A DNA stretch of 64,000 nt, taken from Bin5 sp965261695 (GTDB lineage: Bacteria; Chloroflexota; Anaerolineae; Caldilineales; Caldilineaceae). Shown one piece after another: positions 53,577-62,825 of the stretch. Below the pieces are notes generated by a model. That model did not search any database. It was not told the origin of the DNA and saw nothing but the letters and a program-made list of their open reading frames with translations. Each line of letters starts with the position of its first letter. The stretch's first letter is position 1. The stretch is taken from positions 4,464,001 through 4,528,000 of the forward strand of contig OZ253474.1 in assembly GCA_965261695.1 (NCBI GenBank), written 5' to 3'. A program made the translations under genes and the position numbers.

Positions 53577-54455
53577 ATGGCAAGTGAGATGATCCACGAT
53601 CGTCAATCTCGCACCTACTGGCAGGATGTGTGGCAGCGTCTGCGCCATCACCGCGTCGCGCTCGTTGCCTTGATCGTCTTCGGGCTGATCATCCTGTATT
53701 CGGCCGCCGGCCCGGTCTTTTCATCCTACTCGATTTCCAAGACCGATCTGCGGTCGCGCCTGCTCGCGCCGTCCTCCGAGCATCGTTTCGGCACCGATGA
53801 ACTGGGCAGAGACATCGCACTGCGCATCATGGTGGGCGGGCGCGTCTCGCTACTGGTCGGCTTCAGCGTGTCGCTGTTCAGCCTCTTGATCGGCGTTGCA
53901 ATTGGCTCCACGTCAGGCTATTTCGGCGGCTATCTCGATAGTGTTCTGATGCGCTTCACCGACATCATGCTTTCGATCCCCAGTTTGCCGCTCTTACTCA
54001 TTCTGTCCCGCTACGGTGGCGGCTCGGTGCTGAGCATTGTACTGATCCTATCGGCGTTCAGTTGGATGGGGCTGGCGCGCATCGTGCGCGGCACAATCCT
54101 TTCGATCAAGCAGCGCGACTTTGTCGAGGCCGCGCGCATGACCGGCGCTCGCAATGGACGGATCGTGGTCCGCCACATTCTGCCGAGCACGCTGGCGCCC
54201 GTCATCGTCAACGCCACACTGACCCTGGGCTTCGCCATCATCGCCGAGTCGAGTCTCAGTTATCTTGGATTGGGCGTGCAGCCGCCGACACCGACCTGGG
54301 GACAGATGCTGATTGGCGCCCAACAGTACATGGAGTCGGCGCCCTGGCTGTCGCTGATTCCCGGCATCTTTCTCTTCGTGACCCTGCTATGCATCAATTT
54401 CCTGGGGGACGGGTTGCGCGATGCGCTCGACCCCAAGATGTCACTGCAGAACTGA
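53577..54455 (+). CDS. ABC transporter permease, DppC/OppC type
   Basis: A 292-residue membrane protein with the OppC-type N-terminal cytosolic segment and first helix (LVALIVFGLIILYSA), the periplasmic HRFGTDELGRDIALRI motif (about 70-85), a coupling loop around ARMTGARNGRIVVRH (about 188-202) and the terminal LSYLGLGVQPPTPTWG. It pairs with the upstream permease. No ATPase gene follows, so ATP-binding subunits must come from elsewhere in the genome. Confidence 0.95.
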   Translation: MASEMIHDRQSRTYWQDVWQRLRHHRVALVALIVFGLIILYSAAGPVFSSYSISKTDLRSRLLAPSSEHRFGTDELGRDIALRIMVGGRVSLLVGFSVSLFSLLIGVAIGSTSGYFGGYLDSVLMRFTDIMLSIPSLPLLLILSRYGGGSVLSIVLILSAFSWMGLARIVRGTILSIKQRDFVEAARMTGARNGRIVVRHILPSTLAPVIVNATLTLGFAIIAESSLSYLGLGVQPPTPTWGQMLIGAQQYMESAPWLSLIPGIFLFVTLLCINFLGDGLRDALDPKMSLQN

Positions 54456-54541
54456 TGACCGTCCACATTTCCTGGTTGTTCCAAATCTGCGCGTTGACCG
54501 GTCGCTGATGTGCGCAGATTCCATGACAGGAGCTTGAATCA

Positions 54542-56812
54542 GTGCAATTCGAACCACCCGAAATTCCCGCCCAAATCGGAGTCCTGTGGAGCGAGCGCAC
54601 TCGGCGGGTGAACGTCGCAGAGGCGCAGCGCGTCGGCGCAATCTACACATTCGAGGATGCCTGGGGACAAAGCAAGAGCTGGCTCAAGGGACAGTACGCC
54701 TATCTGGCGCCGAGTACGGTTTCGGCTGCGCTCAACCGCTTCAACCTTAAACATGATTTCATCGGCGATGAAGGGCTTGATGACCGCTTGTCTGACATCC
54801 AACTGCTCTTTCTGCCCAGCGCGCACAGTCTGTCGCCGGCGGCGATCGACGCCATCGCGCGCTGGCTGCAAAGAGATGACGCATTCCTGTGCGTAACCGG
54901 CCCGACCAATCTCCCGCCCGCTCTGCTCGGCCTGGAGAGCCTGGAGTTGGCGCAGACCGAGGGCTATACCGCCTGGCAGTGGCGCGACGACAGTCTGTTT
55001 GGTGATCGAGCCAAGTGGGAGCCGTGGTACATTTCGAGCTACAAGGGCTTCACCACCTGCAAGGCTGAAGCAGAGGCGGACGCCACTGTTCTGGCCGATC
55101 TACAGGAGGTCGGCGGCAACCTGTCGCGGCCGGATAGCGCGACGCTGCGCCGTGTGGGCGCGGGCATCGTTCGGACGCAAAAGACGCTCTTCATAGCCAA
55201 CGCGCTCTTTGAGCACCTGGGGGGCGTCTGGCAGGCCCACCTCAACGCCGAAGACGTGCGGCGCTGGTACAACCCGGTCAACTGGGCCGAGACGCTGCTC
55301 TATCAGTTGCGTTGCGCGCTCTGGTCATGCGGCCAGGACCGCCACTGGCACACCCGCCTGCGCACATTCGGCAGCGATGACGGCGTCATGAACATCCGCC
55401 ATGACCCCGATCTGTCGTCCGACCATAGGATGCTTGAATACCAGGGCGAGCATCTGATCCCGGCCACGTGGACATTGCTCGACGCGGCCATTTCACCGGA
55501 AGCGACCACAACCGAGCGCGATCAGGGCTGGGTGCGTGAGATTTCCAGGCATGAGTTCATCGAGATCGGGCTGCACAACGACGCCATCCAGCAGTCGCCT
55601 CCCAAGTGGATGATGGGCGCCAACCTGGCCCGTCATGTGATCGAGTCCGAGAAGAATCTGGGCGTTCGTCTCTACAGCGGTGGGCGCCACGGCGGCTACA
55701 GCGTCTATCCTGAGATGATCGACGCGATGGACTATCTCTACCAGACTGTCCCTCATTTTCTCGGGCTGGGCACCTTCCACTTCCATCTGATGGCCGAATA
55801 CGGCGACAGGACGCCCAACCCGCAGATGGACGGCAAAGTGGTGACCTACGCGACGGTCACCGCGCCGACGATCGCCAGCCCGGGATTCTGGTTTCCCTTT
55901 CACGGCGTCGTCAGCACGACCGAGGAGTGCCGCCAGTTGCGCGGCTGGGACATTACGCACGAATACGACCCGCCGCCGGACATGATCGATGCCATCTATG
56001 CAAGAACCAACAGCAAAGACCAGGACCCGGCTACGGCGCTGGCGGATGGCGTCTATCAGCTTCAGTACCACCCGCTGTTCACGGTTGACCCCAGCTATAA
56101 CAACGGCCGCGGCACTTTCGACTGGATGTGTTACGGCATCCGCCGGGCGGAGCGTCTCAACTTTTGGCAGGCTACACAGCGGGCGATTTATCAGCGCATG
56201 CAGGACTTTGAAGAGATTGAGTTCAGGGTAACGGATGGCGGGAACGCGATCCATCTGCACAATCCGACCGCGCGCACGATTGAGGAGCTGATGGTGGAGT
56301 CCGCAATCCCGGTCGGCGCGCCGGAGCAGGCTGGACCCGACGCGCTGGGCGCGGCGGCAGTTGTTGACGAGAGCGCCGCCGCCCTTGAGATCGAGTACGC
56401 GTCGATACGCTGTGATGTCGTCCGGAATTCGGGTGAGTGGAGCCACTATCTGGCACACATCGTAAGGAACCGTTTCTTCACCGTGCCGCGGCTGGGGCCC
56501 GGCGAATCGTGCCTGATCCAGTTGGAGCAGGGCGGCGTTCTGCATCCCTTTGTCGCCCAGGCCAACAGCAAGAGCATGCGTTTCGTTGACGTGGGGTACG
56601 CGCCTGAGTCGGGCGTACTCACCATACATGCACGGGTAATCCGTTATCAGGGCCTGGTCGTGCAAGGGTACAGCCCGGGCGACAGGGTCCATGTCGAAGT
56701 CGATGGCGTCGCCCGGCAACCGCTCGAGTCAACCGATGGCCGTCTGCTGCTCTACCTGCAGGGGCCGCAAAACCGCTTCGCCGATCAGACGATCATCTTA
56801 AAGAAATTGTAG
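54542..56812 (+). CDS. Large protein with amidotransferase-like and deacetylase-like regions
   Basis: A 756-residue cytosolic-looking protein starting at GTG with GGAG nine bases ahead. The N-terminal 250 residues resemble a class I glutamine-amidotransferase/beta-galactosidase-trimerisation type fold (LLFLPSAHSLSPAAIDAI; RWLQRDDAFLCVTGP), without a visible catalytic Cys. The middle part (about 275-470) recalls NodB polysaccharide deacetylases: FGSDDGVMNIRHDPD, FIEIGLHNDAI and a late HFHLMAEYGD, where His and Asp residues could hold metal. The last 180 residues are beta-rich. It is in line with the ABC permeases and an aminotransferase, so a role on imported acetylated sugars is inferred. Confidence 0.55.
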   Translation: MQFEPPEIPAQIGVLWSERTRRVNVAEAQRVGAIYTFEDAWGQSKSWLKGQYAYLAPSTVSAALNRFNLKHDFIGDEGLDDRLSDIQLLFLPSAHSLSPAAIDAIARWLQRDDAFLCVTGPTNLPPALLGLESLELAQTEGYTAWQWRDDSLFGDRAKWEPWYISSYKGFTTCKAEAEADATVLADLQEVGGNLSRPDSATLRRVGAGIVRTQKTLFIANALFEHLGGVWQAHLNAEDVRRWYNPVNWAETLLYQLRCALWSCGQDRHWHTRLRTFGSDDGVMNIRHDPDLSSDHRMLEYQGEHLIPATWTLLDAAISPEATTTERDQGWVREISRHEFIEIGLHNDAIQQSPPKWMMGANLARHVIESEKNLGVRLYSGGRHGGYSVYPEMIDAMDYLYQTVPHFLGLGTFHFHLMAEYGDRTPNPQMDGKVVTYATVTAPTIASPGFWFPFHGVVSTTEECRQLRGWDITHEYDPPPDMIDAIYARTNSKDQDPATALADGVYQLQYHPLFTVDPSYNNGRGTFDWMCYGIRRAERLNFWQATQRAIYQRMQDFEEIEFRVTDGGNAIHLHNPTARTIEELMVESAIPVGAPEQAGPDALGAAAVVDESAAALEIEYASIRCDVVRNSGEWSHYLAHIVRNRFFTVPRLGPGESCLIQLEQGGVLHPFVAQANSKSMRFVDVGYAPESGVLTIHARVIRYQGLVVQGYSPGDRVHVEVDGVARQPLESTDGRLLLYLQGPQNRFADQTIILKKL

Positions 56813-56824
56813 AGTCAACTGTCA

Positions 56825-57973
56825 ATGCAACTTTCCGACATCCGCCGGCTCACTCCCATCACGCAGGAGTACGCCTACTTCCAGAGCAGCGGCTTTTCGC
56901 CCAAGATGGAGCCGGTGATCGAGGAGACGAACCGCTGGGCGCGTTACCAAAATGCGGGCGGGGCCGCGCCCGGCATCCACGAGAAGATGCTGGAAGGGTT
57001 CGAGGCGGCACGCGCCAAGGTGGCCCAGTCGATGAATGCCGACAGCGACGAGATCGTGCTCGGCGAAAACACGACGATCGGCATCAACATCGTCGCCAAC
57101 GGCATCAACTGGCGGGCCGGGGACAACGTCATCCTGAGCGACAAGGAGCATCCCGGCAACCGCATCACCTGGTACAGCCACGTACAGCGCTATGGAATCG
57201 AACTGCGCTTCCTGCAGGTGGTCCACGACGAAGAGCGCATGCTGGACCAGTTCGAACAGCTGCTCGACGCGCGCACGCGTGTCGTCTCGATCAGCCACGT
57301 CTGCCGCCGCACGGGACAACGACTGCCGGCGCGCGCGCTGGTCGACATCGCCCATGAACGGGATGTCCGGGTTTTGCTCGACGGCGCACAGGCCTACGGC
57401 GCGATTCCGGTCGATATGCGCGCGCTCGACTGCGATTTCTACGCCTTCAGCGGGCACAAATACATCATGGCGCCGCAGGGCACCGGCGGCTTCTACGTGC
57501 GCCGGGATCGCATCCCCTGGATCCAGCCAAGCTGGATCGGCTCCCATTCACAGAAGGATTTTGACCTTGTCGGCGGCCTCACACTGCTCGACGAGGCCAA
57601 GCGTTTCGAGTTCGGCACGCGCAATCTGGCCGACCAGATTGGCTTCGGCAAGGCGCTTGACTGCTGGGCGGAGATCGGCTGGGACAAGGTGTTTGCCTAC
57701 ATCGGCGGCTATACCGAACGCGTTAAAACCGCGCTCAAGACCGTGCCGGGACTGTCGCTGCATACGCCCCTGCCCTATCAGAAGTCGTCGGGCATCGTAA
57801 CCTTCAGCCTCAATGGGCATACGTCGGCCCAGATCCAGGAGCATCTGAAGCAAGAAAAAGTGCTGGTCGCGCCGCTGGAGTTGGATGGAACCATGATCCG
57901 CGTGTCTACGCATGTGTTCAATGACGAGCAGGACCTGGCGCGTCTGGTGGCGGGACTACTCACCATGTCGTAA
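56825..57973 (+). CDS. Class V-fold PLP-dependent aminotransferase/desulfurase-like
   Basis: A 382-residue protein. Lys212 (FSGHKYIMAPQG) is the predicted PLP lysine, Asp186 (LLDGAQAYG) binds the ring nitrogen, and DKEHPGNRITWY (106-117) matches the SufS/CsdA/isopenicillin-N-epimerase group. The C-terminal part lacks an obvious catalytic Cys loop of desulfurases, so an epimerase or lyase role is more likely. It follows the deacetylase-like gene by 12 bases. Confidence 0.9.
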   Translation: MQLSDIRRLTPITQEYAYFQSSGFSPKMEPVIEETNRWARYQNAGGAAPGIHEKMLEGFEAARAKVAQSMNADSDEIVLGENTTIGINIVANGINWRAGDNVILSDKEHPGNRITWYSHVQRYGIELRFLQVVHDEERMLDQFEQLLDARTRVVSISHVCRRTGQRLPARALVDIAHERDVRVLLDGAQAYGAIPVDMRALDCDFYAFSGHKYIMAPQGTGGFYVRRDRIPWIQPSWIGSHSQKDFDLVGGLTLLDEAKRFEFGTRNLADQIGFGKALDCWAEIGWDKVFAYIGGYTERVKTALKTVPGLSLHTPLPYQKSSGIVTFSLNGHTSAQIQEHLKQEKVLVAPLELDGTMIRVSTHVFNDEQDLARLVAGLLTMS

Positions 57974-58105
57974 ACGCTCGCCGGCGTCAGAGAGTTTTGG
58001 CCAAACCAAGAAATAGGCGATAGGATCCCGGCGAAGTTCAGCAAAACCCCAGGAACACAAACTGAATATCCTCATTTCATCCACTCACCACGGAGACATT
58101 TGACG

Positions 58106-59335
58106 ATGAAATGATTCGGTCCCTTTATCGCGCTTTCGGCAGTATTAATCATGTTTATGGTCGCAGGCTGCGTGGCCCCCGCGGCGCCGGCGCCAGACAT
58201 GGCAGATACGGAGATGATGGAGGTGGTCAGTTCCGGCGGTGTAACCCTGCCCGCCGACGCGGCGCCACTCGACCAGCAGATGTTCCGCTCTGCCGGCATT
58301 GAAGGCAAGCATTTCGACACGATGCGCAATGAGTACGAAGGCTTCGCCTATGAGGTGACGATCGAGCAGTTGGCCAAGATGGGTCCGGAGGGCAATTGGC
58401 ACCCGGCCGCGGCTGACAGTTGGGAACAGGTCGAAGTGCCCTTCGCACGCGACGGCATGTACTACAAAGAGTTTCCCGTCATGTTCGATTGGATGCACAA
58501 TGGCGCGGGCTTCTCCGTCTTCTTCTTGCAGCCGCTCACGGACCCCGACAACTTGGAGATGCGCCGGCGCATGGAACGTTTCGCCGGCTTCTATATGGGC
58601 ACAGACCCGCAGGCCGACAACTATGACACTGCGCATCGCGTCATCCGCAGCATGTTCAACGGGAGCCCCGGCCCGCTGATGCGCAAGTCAACCGGTCTCG
58701 ACGGGGCAGGCGATTCGATCGAGGTTGAGGGGCGCTTCAAGCCCGGTCACGGCGAGCGCAACTACGCTGAGATGGTGGCCCACTTTCAAGATTACAACGA
58801 CGTGGTCGGCGACCACCCGCTCAATCTGTCGACGACGACGCTGGCCTTCAACGCCTTCATGCTGTCCGGCGATGCCGCCTACAAGGATTGGCTGGTCAAC
58901 GACGTGGACGCCTGGTGTGAGCGCACCGCCGCCAACGACGGCATCATCCCGACCAATATCGGGCTGGACGGCAGCCTCGGCGGCGCCAGTGACGGCAAGT
59001 GGTACGGCGGGGTCTACGGCTGGGGATTCAGCGTGACCGTGCCGCAGACGGGCGCGCTGGCGCACCGCCCCTACTTCGTGTACCGGGCGCACTACGGCTT
59101 TGGCAATGGCCTGTTGATGACGGGCGACCAGGGTTACGTGGACACATGGCGCGGCGTCATCGAAAACGTGAACGCCAACGCCAAGGTCAGCGGAGGGCAG
59201 ACCCTCTATTCGCACATGCACGGCGATGACGGCTGGTACGATTACACGCCGCAGCCGTTCAGCGCCGGCGCGATGGAAGTCTACTACTGGTCGATGGACC
59301 GGGCCGACCTGCGCTTTTCCCTGGGATCGATAAAT
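58106..59335 (+). pseudogene. Lipoprotein with toroid-like domain, stop at codon 3 and lost 3' end
   Basis: GGAG and ATG at 58106 start MK, then TGA at 58112-58114, after which the same frame continues with a perfect lipoprotein signal (FIALSAVLIMFMVAGC) and an Ala/Pro then acidic Met-rich linker. The body has aromatic, helix-rich blocks (GDGKWYGGVYGWGFSV-like, HMHGDDGWYDYTPQPF) that suggest an (alpha/alpha) toroid enzyme of unknown activity. Near 59335 homologous-looking sequence stops and the open frame runs on, out of phase, 270 bases into the sulfatase gene. The C-terminus appears deleted. Internal starts would lack the signal peptide. Confidence 0.72.
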
Positions 59336-59351
59336 GTGAAAGGAGCGAGGC

Positions 59352-60809
59352 ATGTCCAACCGAACCAAGCCGAATGTCCTGATCTTTCTCTGCGATCAGT
59401 TGCGCATCGATCTGCTGTCCTGCTATGTCGAGACCCTGGCGCGCACCCCCCACATCGCCGCCCTGGCCGCCGATTCCTGTCTCTTCGAGCGGGCCTACAC
59501 GCCCTCGGCAATCTGTTCGCCGGCGCGCGCCAGCCTTTTGACGGGGCTATACCCGCATGGCCACCACATGTTCAACAATTCGACGCCCCACTACTCCTAC
59601 TGCCAACACCTTCGCCCTGACGTCGCCACGATACAGGACTGGATCGACGAAGAAAGCGAATATGAATCGGCCTGGTTTGGCAAGTGGCACGTTGGCCCGG
59701 CGCAGGACCTGTTCGACTCCCGTTTCCACCACACGCAAGAGCCCTACGAAGGCGGTCCCGTTTTTCTCACCAGCTCCCACTGGCATCCCAGCACGCTCAT
59801 TGCGCCGCTGGTGCAAAGCGTCGGACGCGGCAGCGCGGGCACGCTCGATGTGGCGATGGAGGGCTTCCCCGATGTGGTGGCGGCCCGCTACGCCCAGAAC
59901 TTTCTGCGCAACCGGGACACGGCGCGGCCCTTCTTCCTGACCTGCTCCTTCCCGGGACCGCACTTCCCCTGGATGGTGCCCGACGAGTGGGGCATCCGCT
60001 ATGACGCCGACGACATCCCGATCTGGCCCAATCGCTACGACCGCTTCGAGGGCAAGCCGATCAACCAGAGGAAACTGCGTCTCATGCAGGACACCCACAC
60101 TGACGGCCTCTCCCAGGCCGAGTTGGACAGGGAACTTCAGGAGCAGCTGGCCTGCTGCTTCTCCTATCTGGAACTGATCGACCGGATGGTGGGCGAGGTC
60201 GTTGCCACGCTCAAGGAACTCGACCTGTATGAGGAGACGGCGATCGTGTTCACTGCGGACCACGGCGACATGGCCGGTTCCCACGGCCTGACGAACAAGG
60301 GCGCCTACATGTACGACGAAATCTACCGCATCCCCCTGCTGGTCAAGACGGCGGGAGAGCCGCGTCGCGGCCGCTCGACCGCGCCGGTGCATCTGATGGA
60401 CGTGACCGCCACCTGTCTGCACCTGATGGCGGGCGAGGCCCAGGACAGTATGTTGGGACAGAGCCTGCACGGGCAGACGCTCCTGCCGCTGATCGAGGGG
60501 AACGCAGCGTGGCCGCGCGCCATGCACTACGCCGAGTATCACGGCGATTGGTTCGGCCACTACTCGGCGCGCATGGTGACCGATGGCCGCTGGAAGCTGG
60601 TGTGGAACTTGACCGACCTGTGCGAGCTTTACGACCTGGAAAAGGATCCCCACGAACTGCGCAACCTTTTCTATGATCCGGACTACGCGGCGGCGCGCGC
60701 GTCCTGTTTTGACTACTTGCTGGCCGAGGCGCAGCGCACCGGCGACGCCCAGCTGCGGCTGCTGCAGCCGGAAGTCGAAGGCGCAGCGCGGGGATCGGAC
60801 GCGCTCTGA
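59352..60809 (+). CDS. Sulfatase (formylglycine type)
   Basis: A 485-residue alkaline-phosphatase-superfamily sulfatase. The Cys55-type consensus CSPAR (55-59) is the site converted to formylglycine, metal ligands include Asp15 (FLCDQLR) and ADHGDMAGSHG (about 297-307), and GKWHVGPA lies near 112. No signal peptide is visible, so it acts in the cytosol or is exported by another route. AAAGGAG precedes the ATG. It desulfates sugars or small sulfate esters. The formylglycine-generating enzyme is not in the window. Confidence 0.94.
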   Translation: MSNRTKPNVLIFLCDQLRIDLLSCYVETLARTPHIAALAADSCLFERAYTPSAICSPARASLLTGLYPHGHHMFNNSTPHYSYCQHLRPDVATIQDWIDEESEYESAWFGKWHVGPAQDLFDSRFHHTQEPYEGGPVFLTSSHWHPSTLIAPLVQSVGRGSAGTLDVAMEGFPDVVAARYAQNFLRNRDTARPFFLTCSFPGPHFPWMVPDEWGIRYDADDIPIWPNRYDRFEGKPINQRKLRLMQDTHTDGLSQAELDRELQEQLACCFSYLELIDRMVGEVVATLKELDLYEETAIVFTADHGDMAGSHGLTNKGAYMYDEIYRIPLLVKTAGEPRRGRSTAPVHLMDVTATCLHLMAGEAQDSMLGQSLHGQTLLPLIEGNAAWPRAMHYAEYHGDWFGHYSARMVTDGRWKLVWNLTDLCELYDLEKDPHELRNLFYDPDYAAARASCFDYLLAEAQRTGDAQLRLLQPEVEGAARGSDAL

Positions 60810-61340
60810 TGGGTGCATCCCAATTGTTGGGCAACGCGCCCCTGCGATCGCAGGCCCCTGGCCCGCAGCCTGCTTCGCCTCCCGCGCCAGCTGAAGATCT
60901 GCTCCAGGAGGTGACGGTTGCAGGTTGCCTGTGGGCGGAATCGGCCCGCAGTTCGCCTGATTCGCGTCGATGAAGAGGCCGCCTGAGCCGCCGCCGTCAA
61001 CTGTGTCCATCATTTCAACTGCATCGTCTCCAGCTCAGACAACTGCTGACAGCCCTGCCCTTCAGAGCAACTCAGAACTCCACCCCCGTTCTGAGATGCT
61101 CGCTGGCATTCCCATGAAATGCAAACGTCCCGATTCTAAAGTACAATTGTGCGGAACATGAACGATCGCAGCCGCGGCCCTGCCGCAGTTGCATACCAAT
61201 TTGAATCAGATATCATGACATTATTTGCATCCTGCTCCCGGCGCGGCAACCATGCGCAGCAAACTGCTGCCCTCCCTGCCCAGCCGTTGCCGCAACCGCC
61301 CGTTGCCCGCCATACCCGAAAAAATTATTTTGGGACGAAG
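60810..61340. other. Intergenic stretch without a supported gene
   Basis: About 530 bases after the sulfatase gene. No open frame with domain support and no clear terminator. It leads into the repeat cluster at 61.34-61.63 kb. Confidence 0.5.
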
Positions 61341-61400
61341 AATGACGAGAAATGACGAGAAATGACGAAAAATGACGACAAGATACGACAAGATATGACA
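61341..61400. repeat. Phased 10-base degenerate tandem array
   Basis: Six exact-register 10-mers: AATGACGAGA twice, AATGACGAAA, AATGACGACA, AGATACGACA, AGATATGACA. The ACGA core resembles that of the arrays at 40.6-41.6 kb. AT-rich DNA (AAAATTATTTTGGGA) is just to the left. Confidence 0.8.
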
Positions 61401-61440
61401 GAACACGCCCAAACGTTCCCGGACACGAAAAAAAAATTGG

Positions 61441-61480
61441 GCGCGACTAAACGCGACTAAACGCGACCAAACGCGACTTG
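61441..61480. repeat. Phased 10-base tandem array with GCGAC core
   Basis: Four 10-mers (GCGCGACTAA, ACGCGACTAA, ACGCGACCAA, ACGCGACTTG) in perfect register, 40 bases after the previous array and 13 bases before repeat R copy 2. A run of nine A lies just ahead at 61429-61437. Confidence 0.8.
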
Positions 61481-61492
61481 GCGCGCTCGAAA

Positions 61493-61627
61493 TTGATGTG
61501 AATCCCGTTTGCAACCGAGACTTTTCGGGCGAATAAAGCAATAGAATCGCGGCCGTCTTGCCTGCACTTACGCAATACGGGATACGCAATTCTGAAAGAA
61601 GTGGGTTCCCGATCTGAACGCACACTT
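61493..61627 (-). repeat. Dispersed repeat R, copy 2 (inverted relative to copy 1)
   Basis: About 135 bases matching 39567-39700 on the opposite strand. It includes the 23-base unit also found at 4835-4857 (here 61568-61590). No conserved open frame and no flanking target duplication that I could identify. Confidence 0.75.
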
Positions 61628-61830
61628 CCACACCTGACCTGCGCCCCCTCACGTCGCCTGTAAGCGGTTTAGAAACCCGGGCGTAGCCGAAAACTCGACC
61701 CAGTTCTAGGATGCACACCTCAGATGCCTGCGGTGGACGCGTCGCAGCACAACTGCTATGCTTGGTGGCGGTATTGCTGCGGTAGGACATACAGAGCGAC
61801 CTTGTACAGTTGATCTAAAGGAGGGGACTG

Positions 61831-62700
61831 ATGAAATTTGGCGTCTTTCTACCCAGCCACGGCCCGGCGAAGTCGCCGGCTGCCGTCAAGCAGGTCGCGC
61901 TGGCCGCCGAGCAGGCCGGCTTCGATTCACTCTGGGCCGCCGATCATGTGCTCGTGCATGAGCAGTTCCGCGATTTCTGCATTATCGAGACCTTCGTCAC
62001 CTTGGGCTTTGTGGCTGCCATCACCGAGCGGGTCACGCTGGGCACAACCGTGCTCGTGCTGCCGCAGCGCGATCCCATTCTGGCCGCCAAGCAGGCGGCC
62101 GCCGTCGATCAGTATTCGAATGGCCGGCTGATTCTGGGGATCGGGGTTGGATGGATGGAGGACGAGTACCGTTTTCTGCGCACCGATTTCCGCCAGCGCG
62201 GCCGCATCATGGACGAGTGGATCGATGTCATGCGCGTCCTGTGGGGCGGGGAGCAGGCCTCTTTCCAGGGCGAGTGGATCAGCTTCGAGCAGGGCGCGTT
62301 CGAACCCCTGCCGGCGCAAGTGGGCGGCCCGCCTGTCACGATTGGCGGTTTGAGCGATGCGGCCATCCGGCGTGCGGCCACCAAAGGGGATGGCTGGCAA
62401 CCGATCAACATCGAGCCGGATGACGTCGCCGCCGGCGTCGCCAAACTGAGGGCGTGGGCCGACGGCAGGCCAAAATCGGTCATTTTCCATGCCCGCGCCG
62501 AGCTCGGTAAAGAGGCCAACCCGGAGGTAACGCCGATTTGTGGGTCGATCTCTGCCATCATCGACAGGATCGGGCGCTACGCGGAGGCGGGTGTCGAGCA
62601 TATGCTGTTCGATTTCTACACCTGCCCGTCGGCTGACGCCATTCAGAGTCAGTTGGAGACGATTGCCTCCGAAGTCTTCCCAGTGCATCAGACCACATAG
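61831..62700 (+). CDS. LLM-class F420/flavin-dependent oxidoreductase
   Basis: A 289-residue luciferase-fold protein. KFGVFLPSHGPAKSP, DSLWAADHVLVHEQF and RLILGIGVGWMEDEYRFL (about 91-108) are typical of the F420-dependent-like group of LLM enzymes. It is only distantly related to the LLM protein at 43012. AAAGGAGGGG precedes the ATG. The stop codon lies within a strong hairpin. Together with the dioxygenase that follows it could oxidise the same organic substrate; this is inference. Confidence 0.93.
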   Translation: MKFGVFLPSHGPAKSPAAVKQVALAAEQAGFDSLWAADHVLVHEQFRDFCIIETFVTLGFVAAITERVTLGTTVLVLPQRDPILAAKQAAAVDQYSNGRLILGIGVGWMEDEYRFLRTDFRQRGRIMDEWIDVMRVLWGGEQASFQGEWISFEQGAFEPLPAQVGGPPVTIGGLSDAAIRRAATKGDGWQPINIEPDDVAAGVAKLRAWADGRPKSVIFHARAELGKEANPEVTPICGSISAIIDRIGRYAEAGVEHMLFDFYTCPSADAIQSQLETIASEVFPVHQTT

Positions 62701-62729
62701 CAGCATGGCGCTGGACAGCCATGCTGCTA
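62698..62729 (+). terminator. Stem-loop overlapping the stop codon of the LLM gene
   Basis: TAGCAGCATGGC (62698-62709) and GCCATGCTGCTA (62718-62729) form a perfect 12-bp stem with an 8-base loop; the first three bases are the stop codon. No T run follows, so it may be a weak terminator or an mRNA-stabilising element before the dioxygenase gene. Confidence 0.65.
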
Positions 62730-62825
62730 TCGTAGCGCGTACGGAGTTGTCCGCAGGAAACATCGCAGCCGGCGCGGCCTGTCTGCCAGGTCGCATGGGA
62801 TTCGCCAGACAAAAGGGAGGGACGC

